A stretch of DNA of 25,480 bases from Caccovicinus sp964425595 (GTDB taxonomy: Bacteria > Bacillota > Clostridia > Lachnospirales > Lachnospiraceae): contig CAYRMW010000035.1 in assembly GCA_964425595.1 (NCBI GenBank), positions 1 to 25,480 on the forward strand, written 5' to 3'. A program made the translations under genes and the position numbers. The notes below the pieces were generated by a model. The model worked only from the letters and a program-made list of their open reading frames with translations. It was not told the DNA's origin and did not search any database. Below, piece by piece: positions 6,235 through 13,154 of this stretch (position 1 is the first letter of the stretch; each line of letters opens with the position of its first letter).

Positions 6235-7092
6235 CTACCCGGCGGGATGTTTTGTGTAGTAGGACAGGGTTTTGGTGACGCAAAACCCTGTTTTTGTGTA
6301 CAGGGCCATGGCGGGGATGTTTTGGGAGGAGACCTGGAGGATCACCTGACTGCCTTCCGGCAGGCTGTCCAGTACCGCGTGAAGGAGGCGGCGGCCAAGT
6401 CCGCGGGAGCGGAAACGTTCCCTGATTTCGAGATGGTAGAGGTAAAACCGGCTTCCATCATAGGACAGGATCCTGCAGGTGCCCGCGCAGCATGGCTTTT
6501 TGCGGGCGCCGGACGATGGGGAGAGAAAGGCCAGGTATATCCAGCCGTCCATGCCCTGCTCATGGAAGCTTCGGCGGACGATACGCATGGACCGGAAGGC
6601 GCGCGGTGCATCGTCGCCCCGAGGCATCCCGGAGGCGGAGGCACTATCCCCGCACTGACGAGGCTGGTCCGCCGCCGGGACGGACCGTTCCATCTGGTAT
6701 TCGGCGTACAGGCACTGCATCTGCATGGCCTGCATGGCTGCCATGGCGTCCTTACTCAGCCCGTCGGAAAGAAAGAGAAGGACGGGGGCCTGCCCGGACT
6801 GGCAGGTCTCTTTTTTTGTCAATATCCCGGCGCGGGCGTACAGTTTCCGGAACAGACCCTGCCTGCGGTGCCTGGGGTGAGTGAAGGCGTAACATTCCCA
6901 CCGGGCGGCGCAGACCGGGCAGAGGATGAGGCAGGCAAGCGCTTCATCGTCCTGACCTGAGATCCAGAGATAATACTGTCCGTCTTCCGGAATGGATAAG
7001 GAGGTGGGCTCGACCTGGCGGCAGGCGTTAATCAGGCGGGAAAGTGTTTCCCTCAGTGCGGGAGAAAGGGTCGTTTCACAGTGTATCTGCAT
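6235..7092 (-). CDS. Tandem GNAT N-acetyltransferase
   Basis: This is the only - strand gene in the window. The 285-residue protein appears to contain two GNAT domains. The N-terminal one has HPRHRRQGLFRKLY (near 77-90) with an RxxGxF form of the acetyl-CoA loop. The C-terminal one has EIRERFRSRGLGRRLL with a classical RxxGxG, then SSQNIPAMALYTKTGF, the usual motif B end. The middle stretch is rich in Met/Ala/Gln and then polar, so it is probably a linker. It transfers acetyl from acetyl-CoA to an unknown amine. The ATG at 7092 lies close behind AGGAGG on the - strand. Its last 20 codons contain the intrinsic terminator of the converging unit. A 245-codon + strand frame opposite it is judged a shadow. 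Confidence 0.82.
   Translation of the reverse strand: MQIHCETTLSPALRETLSRLINACRQVEPTSLSIPEDGQYYLWISGQDDEALACLILCPVCAARWECYAFTHPRHRRQGLFRKLYARAGILTKKETCQSGQAPVLLFLSDGLSKDAMAAMQAMQMQCLYAEYQMERSVPAADQPRQCGDSASASGMPRGDDAPRAFRSMRIVRRSFHEQGMDGWIYLAFLSPSSGARKKPCCAGTCRILSYDGSRFYLYHLEIRERFRSRGLGRRLLHAVLDSLPEGSQVILQVSSQNIPAMALYTKTGFCVTKTLSYYTKHPAG
6264..6295 (+). terminator. Intrinsic terminator of mrp-SAS, inside the convergent GNAT gene
   Basis: A perfect 11-bp stem (6264-6274 with 6281-6291), 6-base loop and TTTT(T) tract follow the alarmone synthetase by about 70 bases. On the - strand the same stem is followed by CCTACTAC, so it should stop only rightward transcription. It lies within the coding region of the - strand acetyltransferase, where its two arms encode parts of TKTGFCVTKTL. 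Confidence 0.75.
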
Positions 7093-7182
7093 GGGTATCC
7101 TCCTGGTAAACCTCCATGCGGCGCACGGGGCATCCCTGAATGTTTAATGAAGGCCGCCTGTCAGGCGGCGAATGTTAAGGTA

Positions 7183-7211
7183 AGTATAATAGAAGGAAGC
7201 GGGAAACACAA
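7183..7211 (-). promoter_or_regulatory. Possible promoter of the GNAT gene
   Basis: On the - strand TTGTGT (7211-7206), 17 bases and TATACT (7188-7183) form a weak promoter candidate. Its leader of about 85 bases would contain a 7-bp hairpin pairing 7153-7159 with 7163-7169. Confidence 0.35.
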
Positions 7212-7222
7212 TGATATTTGTC

Positions 7223-7251
7223 TTGCCCGGCGGTATGGGCGGTGGTAGAAT
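7223..7251 (+). promoter_or_regulatory. Promoter of lrgAB
   Basis: TTGCCC (7223-7228), 17 bases and TAGAAT (7246-7251), with TGG directly before it as an extended -10. It lies 75 bases upstream of the lrgA start and diverges from the GNAT gene. Confidence 0.5.
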
Positions 7252-7325
7252 AAACCTGCGTATGGCATCTTCGCACTGACGCCGCTTATCCGGCGGCAGG
7301 CGAACAGGGAAAGGAGAACGGATAC

Positions 7326-7694
7326 ATGAAGATCGCGAAGGAGATCAGTTGGATCCTCGGTATTTCCATGGCCGGGGAATTTTTGAACCAGGTGCTGCCG
7401 TTTCCGGTGCCGGCTGGCGTATATGGACTTTTTCTTATGCTGCTTCTGCTTTCTTCGGGCGTGATCAGGTTAGAGGATGTGGAGGGGACAGGAAATTTTC
7501 TCCTGGACAATATGACGCCGATGTTTATCCCCGCCGGAGTGGGCATCATCCGCTATCTGGATCAGGTCATGCAGGTAGGCATCCCCTATCTGATCATTAA
7601 TGTGCTGTCCACAGCGGCAGTGTTTATCGTGACCGGGCGCGTGGCGCAGTTGGTGATCGGGCAGACGCAGAAGGAAGGAGGAGAAGAGGGATGA
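7326..7694 (+). CDS. lrgA: CidA/LrgA-family membrane protein
   Basis: The 122-residue protein has four hydrophobic helices and the family pattern PVPAGVYGLFLMLLLL followed by LLDNMTPMFIPAGVGI. LrgA/CidA proteins were described as holin-like regulators of murein hydrolases. In Bacillus the homologous PftA/PftB pair imports pyruvate, so either role is possible. Length is typical. The ATG at 7326 follows AAGGAG (about 7311-7316). The stop codon overlaps the start of lrgB by four bases (ATGA), giving translational coupling and a 1:1 pair. No LytS/LytR-type sensor pair, the usual regulator of such genes, is in the window. Confidence 0.88.
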   Translation: MKIAKEISWILGISMAGEFLNQVLPFPVPAGVYGLFLMLLLLSSGVIRLEDVEGTGNFLLDNMTPMFIPAGVGIIRYLDQVMQVGIPYLIINVLSTAAVFIVTGRVAQLVIGQTQKEGGEEG

Positions 7695-8383
7695 AAACGG
7701 TTTTGGAAAACAGCACGTATTTTGGCTTTTTTATCACGATTGGCGCGTATCTTGCGGGACTGATAATCAGAAAAAAGCTGAAGCTTGCGATCTTTAACCC
7801 GCTGCTGCTGGCGATCCTCCTGGTGATGCTGCTTCTCGCAGCGACAGGGGTGGAGTATGAAAAATATGAACAGGGAGGGCAGTTTGTCAGCGGGTTTCTG
7901 ACGCCGGCTACGGTTTGCCTGGCGATCCCCCTGTATAGGCAGCTTAACCTGCTGAAAAAACATTGGGTGGCGGTGGCGGCCGGCATTACCTCCGGTGTGC
8001 TCACCAGCGCGGTCTGCATTTTTCTTTTGTGCCGGCTGTTTGGCCTTGGCCATCAGGATTATGTGACCCTGCTGCCGAAGTCGATTACCACGGCGATTGG
8101 TATGGGCGTCAGCGAAGAGGCCGGCGGGATCGTGACTCTGACGGTGATGTCTATTGCCATCACCGGGATCGTGGGCAATATGTGCGCAGAGCTTTTCTGT
8201 AGGATCGCCAGGATCACCGATCCGATCGCCAGGGGACTGGCGATCGGCACCAGCTCGCATGCGCTGGGTACGGCGAAGGCGCTGGAGATGGGAGAAATCG
8301 AAGGAGCGATGAGCAGTCTTTCCATTGCGGTGGCCGGACTGATGACGGTGATCGTGGTTCCGATGGTGTCGGGGCTGATCTGA
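7691..8383 (+). CDS. lrgB: LrgB-family membrane protein
   Basis: The 230-residue polytopic membrane protein is the LrgB/CidB/YohK partner of the upstream LrgA. Signature stretches are LLPKSITTAIGMGVSEEAGG (about 127-146) and GTSSHALGTAKALEMGE (about 190-206), both conserved across LrgB proteins. It is expected to form a complex with LrgA in the cytoplasmic membrane, either for pyruvate uptake or as antiholin. It starts inside the lrgA stop (ATGA) with GGAGGAGAAGAGGG just upstream. A 7-bp GC hairpin (8382-8388 with 8396-8402) overlaps its stop codon, but it lacks a U tract and is therefore not a clear terminator. Confidence 0.9.
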   Translation: MKTVLENSTYFGFFITIGAYLAGLIIRKKLKLAIFNPLLLAILLVMLLLAATGVEYEKYEQGGQFVSGFLTPATVCLAIPLYRQLNLLKKHWVAVAAGITSGVLTSAVCIFLLCRLFGLGHQDYVTLLPKSITTAIGMGVSEEAGGIVTLTVMSIAITGIVGNMCAELFCRIARITDPIARGLAIGTSSHALGTAKALEMGEIEGAMSSLSIAVAGLMTVIVVPMVSGLI

Positions 8384-8500
8384 CGGCGGGCGGCGCGCCG
8401 TCATCCCGCGCGGGGCCTGCGGCGCGTCCGGCCTCCATGAACCGGCGCCGCCCGGGAGGCAGGGCGTCTGGAAAAGAGGCGGACGAAAGGAGAAGAAATC

Positions 8501-10297
8501 GTGAAGAAGAGAGAGGAAATACCGGCTGCGGATACCTGGCGGCTGGAAGATATGGTGGAGAGCGATCAGGCATGGGAGACCTTGTTTTCCCGGACCAGAG
8601 AGGAGATCAGCGGATTTGGGCAGTTAAGATCCTGCGCCAGACGGTCGGCGCAGGATCTGTACCGCTGCCTGGTTTCTGACGAGGAACTGTCGAAAAAGGT
8701 GGAGCTTCTCTATGTTTACGCAAAGATGCGCTCGGATCAGGATACCGGAAACCAGAAATATCAGGAAATGTTCGGCCGGGCGGAATCGCTGTCTCATGAG
8801 GCGGCAAGAGAATCCGCTTTCCTGGTGCCGGAGATCCTGGATATTCCGGAGGAAAAGCTGAGGGAATTCATGAGTGCGGACGATGCGATCGGACATTTTC
8901 AGCGTGTTCTTGAGCAGCTGCTGGCACGAAAGCCGCACACGCTGGACGCGGGAAAGGAGGAGCTTCTGGCCGCGTCTGCGGAGGCGACGCAGGGCGCTTC
9001 CCGGATCTTTACGATGTTTAATAACGCGGATATCCGCTTCCCGCAGATCGAGGACGAAAACGGAAAGATGGCCGATCTTGGCCACGGCAATTTTATTCCC
9101 TTCATGGAAAGCCGCAGCAGACGGGTACGGGAAAATGCTTTTCGGAGCCTGTACGGCGTCTACCGTCAGTACCGGAACACGGTGGCGGCCATTTACAGCG
9201 CCCAGGTAAAGCAGGCAGTCTTTTATGCCAGGGTGCGGAATTATCCTTCCAGCCGGGCACACTCCCTGGCGCTCAATGAAGTTCCGGAATCGGTCTATGA
9301 TCATCTGATTGAGGCCGTCCGCAGCCACCTCCCCCTGCTTCATCGGTATGTGCACATCCGCAAGGAAGCTTTAAACCTTCCGGACATCCATATGTACGAT
9401 CTGTATGCACCGATTGCAGGAGGCGTTAAGCGTACCTATTCCTTTGCTGAGGCAAAGGAAATCGTGATCGATGGGCTGGCGCCGTTAGGGAAGGAGTACG
9501 GCGCGCTGCTGGAAGAGGGATTTGCCAACCGCTGGATCGATGTGTACGAAAATGAGGGCAAACGGAGCGGGGCGTATTCCTGGGGAGTCTATGGCACGCA
9601 TCCTTATGTGCTGCTGAATTATAATGGGACGCTGGATCATGTGTTTACGCTGGCCCATGAGATGGGGCACGCGATCCACACGTTCTGCTCGAACCGCAGC
9701 CAGCCCTATACGTACGCGGGCTACCGGATCTTCGTGGCGGAGGTGGCATCAACCTGCAATGAAGCCCTGCTGATCCGCCGCCTGCTGGAAAAGAGCCGGG
9801 ATGAACAGGAGAAGAAATATCTGATCAGCCATTTCCTGGAAAGCTTCCGGGCCACGCTGTTTCGGCAGACGATGTTTGCGGAATTTGAAATGATGGCCCA
9901 CCAAAAGGCGGAGGCAGGGGAGACGCTGACCGCGCAGGAGCTGTGCCGGATTTATCATCAGCTGAATGTGGATTATTTCGGGCCCGAGATGCAGGTGGAT
10001 GAGGAAATCGACTTTGAGTGGGAACGCATCCCGCATTTTTATACTCCGTTTTATGTGTATCAGTATGCTACCGGATTTTCTGCCGCGGTGGCGATCGCGG
10101 ACAGGATCCTGCGCGGGGAGGAAGGGGCGCTGGAAGGATACCGGCGTTTCCTTTGCAGCGGCTGCACGATGCCGCCGATCGAGCTGCTGAAGCTTGCGGG
10201 AGTAGACATGACCGGTCCGGAGCCGGTAGAGGCGGCATTGCGTGTTTTCGCGCAGCTGATGGACGAGTTTGCTTCGCTTTCCTCATCGGCGCAATAG
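8501..10297 (+). CDS. pepF: Oligoendopeptidase F (M3B zinc peptidase)
   Basis: The 598-residue cytosolic zinc metallopeptidase cleaves short oligopeptides. The M3 zinc site HEMGH lies at 386-390, and the third ligand Glu is expected within VAEVASTCNEA (about 411-421). The N-terminal oligopeptidase F domain (about 110-180) and the C-terminal PFYVYQYATGFSAA block (about 513-526) are both family features, and length is normal. The start is GTG 8501 with AAGGAG ending 8 bases upstream. It lies 117 bases after lrgB across a very GC-rich spacer in which I see no promoter or U-tract terminator. It may be transcribed with lrgAB. No signal peptide is seen. Confidence 0.93.
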   Translation: MKKREEIPAADTWRLEDMVESDQAWETLFSRTREEISGFGQLRSCARRSAQDLYRCLVSDEELSKKVELLYVYAKMRSDQDTGNQKYQEMFGRAESLSHEAARESAFLVPEILDIPEEKLREFMSADDAIGHFQRVLEQLLARKPHTLDAGKEELLAASAEATQGASRIFTMFNNADIRFPQIEDENGKMADLGHGNFIPFMESRSRRVRENAFRSLYGVYRQYRNTVAAIYSAQVKQAVFYARVRNYPSSRAHSLALNEVPESVYDHLIEAVRSHLPLLHRYVHIRKEALNLPDIHMYDLYAPIAGGVKRTYSFAEAKEIVIDGLAPLGKEYGALLEEGFANRWIDVYENEGKRSGAYSWGVYGTHPYVLLNYNGTLDHVFTLAHEMGHAIHTFCSNRSQPYTYAGYRIFVAEVASTCNEALLIRRLLEKSRDEQEKKYLISHFLESFRATLFRQTMFAEFEMMAHQKAEAGETLTAQELCRIYHQLNVDYFGPEMQVDEEIDFEWERIPHFYTPFYVYQYATGFSAAVAIADRILRGEEGALEGYRRFLCSGCTMPPIELLKLAGVDMTGPEPVEAALRVFAQLMDEFASLSSSAQ

Positions 10298-10390
10298 GAA
10301 ATAACCGGAAAAATCGAGGGAAAAACTGCTGAAATTCAGGACGGGACGGGGGGAAAACTGCAAGGAATTAACAGTATCGTTCCCGCGCGG

Positions 10391-10419
10391 TTGACAAAAC
10401 AAAATTCACAGACTATAAT
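10391..10419 (+). promoter_or_regulatory. Consensus sigma-70 promoter of the DUF6465-like gene
   Basis: TTGACA (10391-10396), 17 bases and TATAAT (10414-10419) match the housekeeping consensus at all twelve positions, the best promoter in the window. Transcription would begin near 10426, giving a leader of about 70 bases. Confidence 0.88.
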
Positions 10420-10497
10420 TCAGTGATATTGAGCGGGCGCATTTTGCACCAGTGAACAGTAAAAAGAGATTCTGAGAGTAATGAGGAGGAACAGAAT

Positions 10498-10887
10498 ATG
10501 CCCAGAAAGAGCACGACAGCAAAGACGACAGCAGCGGCTGAGGTGAAGAAAGCAGCTGAGGTAAAAGCCGAGGCAAAGGTTTCCGCACCGAAGAAAGAGA
10601 CCGCGGAGCCGGCAGTTAAGGAAGTTGTGGAGCCGGCAGCAGAGCCGAAGAAAGCTCCGGTTAAGAAGGCACCTGCGAAAGAAGAGCCGGTCACTTCCGT
10701 GTTTTTTGAGTACGACGGGATCCAGGTTGTAGCAAAGGAGCTGTTAGCCAAAGCGATGAAGGCGTTCGCCGAGGCGCACAAGGATGTGGAGATGAAGGAT
10801 GTACAGCTGTATGTCAATGGAAATGACGGCTTTGCGTACATCGTTGTCAATGGCGTAGAGTATCCGGAGGATCGGATCGCGCTGTAA
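10498..10887 (+). CDS. DUF6465-like protein with histone H1-like tail
   Basis: The 129-residue protein has two parts. Residues 1 to about 65 are almost entirely Lys, Ala, Glu, Pro, Val and Thr, with repeats of the KKAPVKKAPAKEEP kind. This stretch is predicted to be disordered and resembles bacterial histone H1-like tails. Residues about 66-129 form a compact domain (SVFFEYDGIQVV, then AKAMKAFAEAHKDVEMKDVQLYVNGNDGFAYIVVNG) that I associate with the Lachnospiraceae DUF6465 family. Its function is unknown; the basic tail suggests nucleic acid or ribosome contact, but that is inference. It has a consensus promoter and its own terminator, so it should be abundantly expressed as a single gene. The ATG follows GAGGAGG. 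Confidence 0.78.
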   Translation: MPRKSTTAKTTAAAEVKKAAEVKAEAKVSAPKKETAEPAVKEVVEPAAEPKKAPVKKAPAKEEPVTSVFFEYDGIQVVAKELLAKAMKAFAEAHKDVEMKDVQLYVNGNDGFAYIVVNGVEYPEDRIAL

Positions 10888-10902
10888 TGGCAAAAGGATA
10901 AA

Positions 10903-10975
10903 GGCCGCTGCCCAGACTGCGGACGGGATTTCTGACAGGATCGGATGCCCCGGCGCGGCAGGCAGCGGTTTTTTT
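10903..10975 (+). terminator. Long-stem intrinsic terminator of the DUF6465-like gene
   Basis: CCGCTGCC (10905-10912) pairs perfectly with GGCAGCGG (10961-10968), which runs straight into seven Ts. Adjacent bases extend the stem through two G-U pairs. The loop of about 48 bases is long and can fold further, for example TGCC with GGCA just before the right arm. Confidence 0.6.
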
Positions 10976-11046
10976 ACGAAGTATCCAGCAAGACGCGCCG
11001 GTGACGCGTCTTGTCGGATTGTTCCGGGCAGAGGAAGGAGAAGGCG

Positions 11047-12513
11047 ATGGGAAAGCTTCCGCAACTTTTTTTACGCCGGATGGAAGAAATGCTTGGAAAA
11101 GAGTATCCGGCGTTTCTTGCCAGCTATGACCGTCCCAGGGCCAGGGGGCTCCTGCTGAATGAAGGAAAAGAAAAGGCAGAGGTGCTGGAGGAGATCTGCC
11201 GGCGGTATTTTCATCTGGATTCTGTGCCGTGGGCAAGGGCGGGGTATTACTATGCGGCGCAGGACAGGCCGGGGAAACATCCTCTCCATGAGGCCGGCTC
11301 CTATTATATCCAGGAACCAAGCGCCATGGCCGCGGCCGGCTTGCTGGCGCCGGAGCCGGGGCAGCGGGTCCTGGATCTGTGCGCGGCTCCGGGAGGCAAG
11401 AGTACGCAGCTGGCTGCCATGCTGCGGGGAGAGGGGCTTCTGGTGTCTAATGAGATCCACCCGGCGCGCTGCCGTATCCTGTCGCAGAACGTCGAGCGGA
11501 TGGGCATCGAAAATGTGCTCGTTACCAACATGGACAGCGAAGGATTGCGGCGGCATTTTCCGGAATACTTTCACCGGATCCTGGTGGATGCGCCCTGTTC
11601 CGGAGAAGGGATGTTTCGGAAGGATGAGGAGGCCTGCGCGGAGTGGAGCCCGGAAAAGGTGGCGCTTTGCAGCCGCAGGCAGCGGGAGATCCTGGAGAAC
11701 GCGGCGGGCATGCTGCGGCCAGGCGGCCTGCTTTTGTATTCGACCTGTACGTTTGCGCCGGAAGAAAACGAGGGAACGGTGGAACGGTTTTTGCAGGCCC
11801 ATCCGGAGTTTTCGATCGAAAATACGGACGGATATGCCGGGTTTTCCGGCGGCCGCCCGGAATGGGCGGAGTCTGGTTCGGGAAGGGAGGCGCTGAAACA
11901 TACCTTCCGTATCTGGCCGCATCAGGTTTCGGGAGAAGGCCACTACATGGCGCTGCTGCGGAAAGCCGGGGATGAGCGGACGGACGATGAGGAAAAAGAG
12001 GGCAGAGGCCGATCCGTAAGAGCAGGAGGAAACCGGAAAGAGGAAGACTTCCCCGCGGACAAAGAGGGAAGAGAAAGCTTTCGCTCCTTCTGCCGTGGCA
12101 ATCTGACCGGAAAGAGCCGAAAGAGGAGGGGCAATCTCCCCTGGGAAAATGAAGAAGGAACATACCTTGTGTTTGGCGAACAGCTTTACTACGGCCCTTT
12201 TAGCGGGGGAGAGCTTAAGGGGATCCGGGTTCTTCGTCCTGGCCTCCAGCTGGGCGTTTTTAAGAGGGGGAGGTTTGAACCATCGCACGCGCTTGCACTG
12301 TATCTGAGAAAGGAAGAGGTCTGCGCCGCGGTTGATTTTCCGGCGGATGGCGACGCGGTCATCCGCTACCTGCGGGGAGAAACCCTTGTGGCGCCGGAGG
12401 GCATGAGGAAGGGCTGGGTCCTGGTAACGGTGGACGGCCTGAGTCTGGGCTGGGCGAAAGCTTCCGGCGGGATGATGAAAAATCACTATCCAAAGGGGCT
12501 CCGCCTGGTTTGA
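11047..12513 (+). CDS. RsmF/RsmB-type rRNA (cytosine-C5) methyltransferase
   Basis: The 488-residue protein has an N-terminal domain, a class I SAM-binding core and a C-terminal RNA-binding region typical of RsmF/YebU relatives of the NOL1/NOP2/Sun family. Motif I APGGKST lies near 113-119. Motif IV DAPCSGEGMF lies near 181-190 and motif VI STCTF near 232-236; the two Cys are the release and nucleophile residues of m5C enzymes. Residues about 315-370 are an unusually charged, low-complexity linker before the C-terminal block beginning GNLPWENEEGTYL. It probably methylates a cytosine in 16S rRNA; the exact site is unknown. ATG 11047 follows AAGGAG by 6 bases; an upstream in-frame ATG lacks this spacing. 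No terminator is evident after it. Confidence 0.9.
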   Translation: MGKLPQLFLRRMEEMLGKEYPAFLASYDRPRARGLLLNEGKEKAEVLEEICRRYFHLDSVPWARAGYYYAAQDRPGKHPLHEAGSYYIQEPSAMAAAGLLAPEPGQRVLDLCAAPGGKSTQLAAMLRGEGLLVSNEIHPARCRILSQNVERMGIENVLVTNMDSEGLRRHFPEYFHRILVDAPCSGEGMFRKDEEACAEWSPEKVALCSRRQREILENAAGMLRPGGLLLYSTCTFAPEENEGTVERFLQAHPEFSIENTDGYAGFSGGRPEWAESGSGREALKHTFRIWPHQVSGEGHYMALLRKAGDERTDDEEKEGRGRSVRAGGNRKEEDFPADKEGRESFRSFCRGNLTGKSRKRRGNLPWENEEGTYLVFGEQLYYGPFSGGELKGIRVLRPGLQLGVFKRGRFEPSHALALYLRKEEVCAAVDFPADGDAVIRYLRGETLVAPEGMRKGWVLVTVDGLSLGWAKASGGMMKNHYPKGLRLV

Positions 12514-12554
12514 TGTTCATGCGTTTCGTTCACGATCTTTTTCGCCCCCACCGC

Positions 12555-12583
12555 TTGTGAGGAAAGGTAAATTGTGATAAAAT
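12555..12583 (+). promoter_or_regulatory. Promoter of DUF1653-uvrC
   Basis: TTGTGA (12555-12560), 17 bases and TAAAAT (12578-12583), with TGA immediately upstream as an extended -10. Transcription would begin near 12590, only about 20 bases before the DUF1653 start. Confidence 0.6.
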
Positions 12584-12609
12584 ATGCCGAAAGAAGAGCC
12601 AGGAGATGA

Positions 12610-13140
12610 GTGAAATTGAGAGAAAAACCACGGGCCGGAGAAATCTACCGACATTTTAAGGACCGGCTGTACCAGATCGTGACGGTAGCGGTCCATACGG
12701 AGACCGGGGAAGAGCTGGTAGTCTACCAGGCGCTCTATGGCGATTTCCGATTCTATGCAAGCCCCCTTTCCCTGTTCCTTGGTCCGCTAGACCGGGAAAA
12801 ATATCCGGAGGCCGGACAGACCTACCGGTTCGAGCGTGTGGATATGAAGAGGGAAAGAAGCGGCGACGGCTTTTTGCGGACAGGAGGGGAGCAAGCGGAC
12901 AGCGGAGAAGAGGAAGCACGGGTTAATCCCTGGCTGGAGGCGTTCCTGGATGCGCAGGGATACGAAAAACAGCTGGAGATGCTTAGCCGGATGCGGGGGA
13001 AGATCGGGCAGAAGGAACTTGACAGCCTGTATCTGATCCTGGATATTTCACCCGGCACAGGAGACGCGGACACGCAGCTGCGGCGGATCATCCGGGATGT
13101 GGAGACCAGAAGACGTTATGACGGGAGCCGGCTCAGATGA
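12610..13140 (+). CDS. DUF1653-domain protein with C-terminal extension
   Basis: The 176-residue protein begins with a DUF1653 domain (about 5-78), a small beta-rich module opening RAGEIYRHFKDRLYQIV and containing VVYQALYGDFRFYASP and the FLGPLDREKYP turn. After an acidic linker (about 82-102), a helical region of about 70 residues follows (WLEAFLDAQGYEKQLEML to the end) that I cannot assign. DUF1653 proteins have no established function. The GTG at 12610 sits 4 bases after AGGAG; a TTG at 12616 (MREKPRAG) with 10-base spacing is an alternative. Its stop overlaps an in-frame ATG of uvrC (ATGA), so the two are translationally coupled. Confidence 0.75.
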   Translation: MKLREKPRAGEIYRHFKDRLYQIVTVAVHTETGEELVVYQALYGDFRFYASPLSLFLGPLDREKYPEAGQTYRFERVDMKRERSGDGFLRTGGEQADSGEEEARVNPWLEAFLDAQGYEKQLEMLSRMRGKIGQKELDSLYLILDISPGTGDADTQLRRIIRDVETRRRYDGSRLR

Positions 13141-13154
13141 GAGGAGACAAAGAG

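Noticed and set aside
6223..6960. A 245-codon + strand frame opposite the GNAT gene
   Set aside because: The - strand frame has two GNAT signatures and AGGAGG before its ATG. The + strand frame shows no domain, and a strong terminator lies near its start.
8382..8402. A terminator after lrgB
   Set aside because: The 7-bp hairpin is perfect but is followed by ATCCCGCG and no U tract, so intrinsic termination is not supported.
11071..12486. A 471-codon open frame on the - strand opposite the RsmF-type methyltransferase
   Set aside because: The + strand frame has full methyltransferase motifs and a proper start. The antisense product is compositionally odd and unrecognised.
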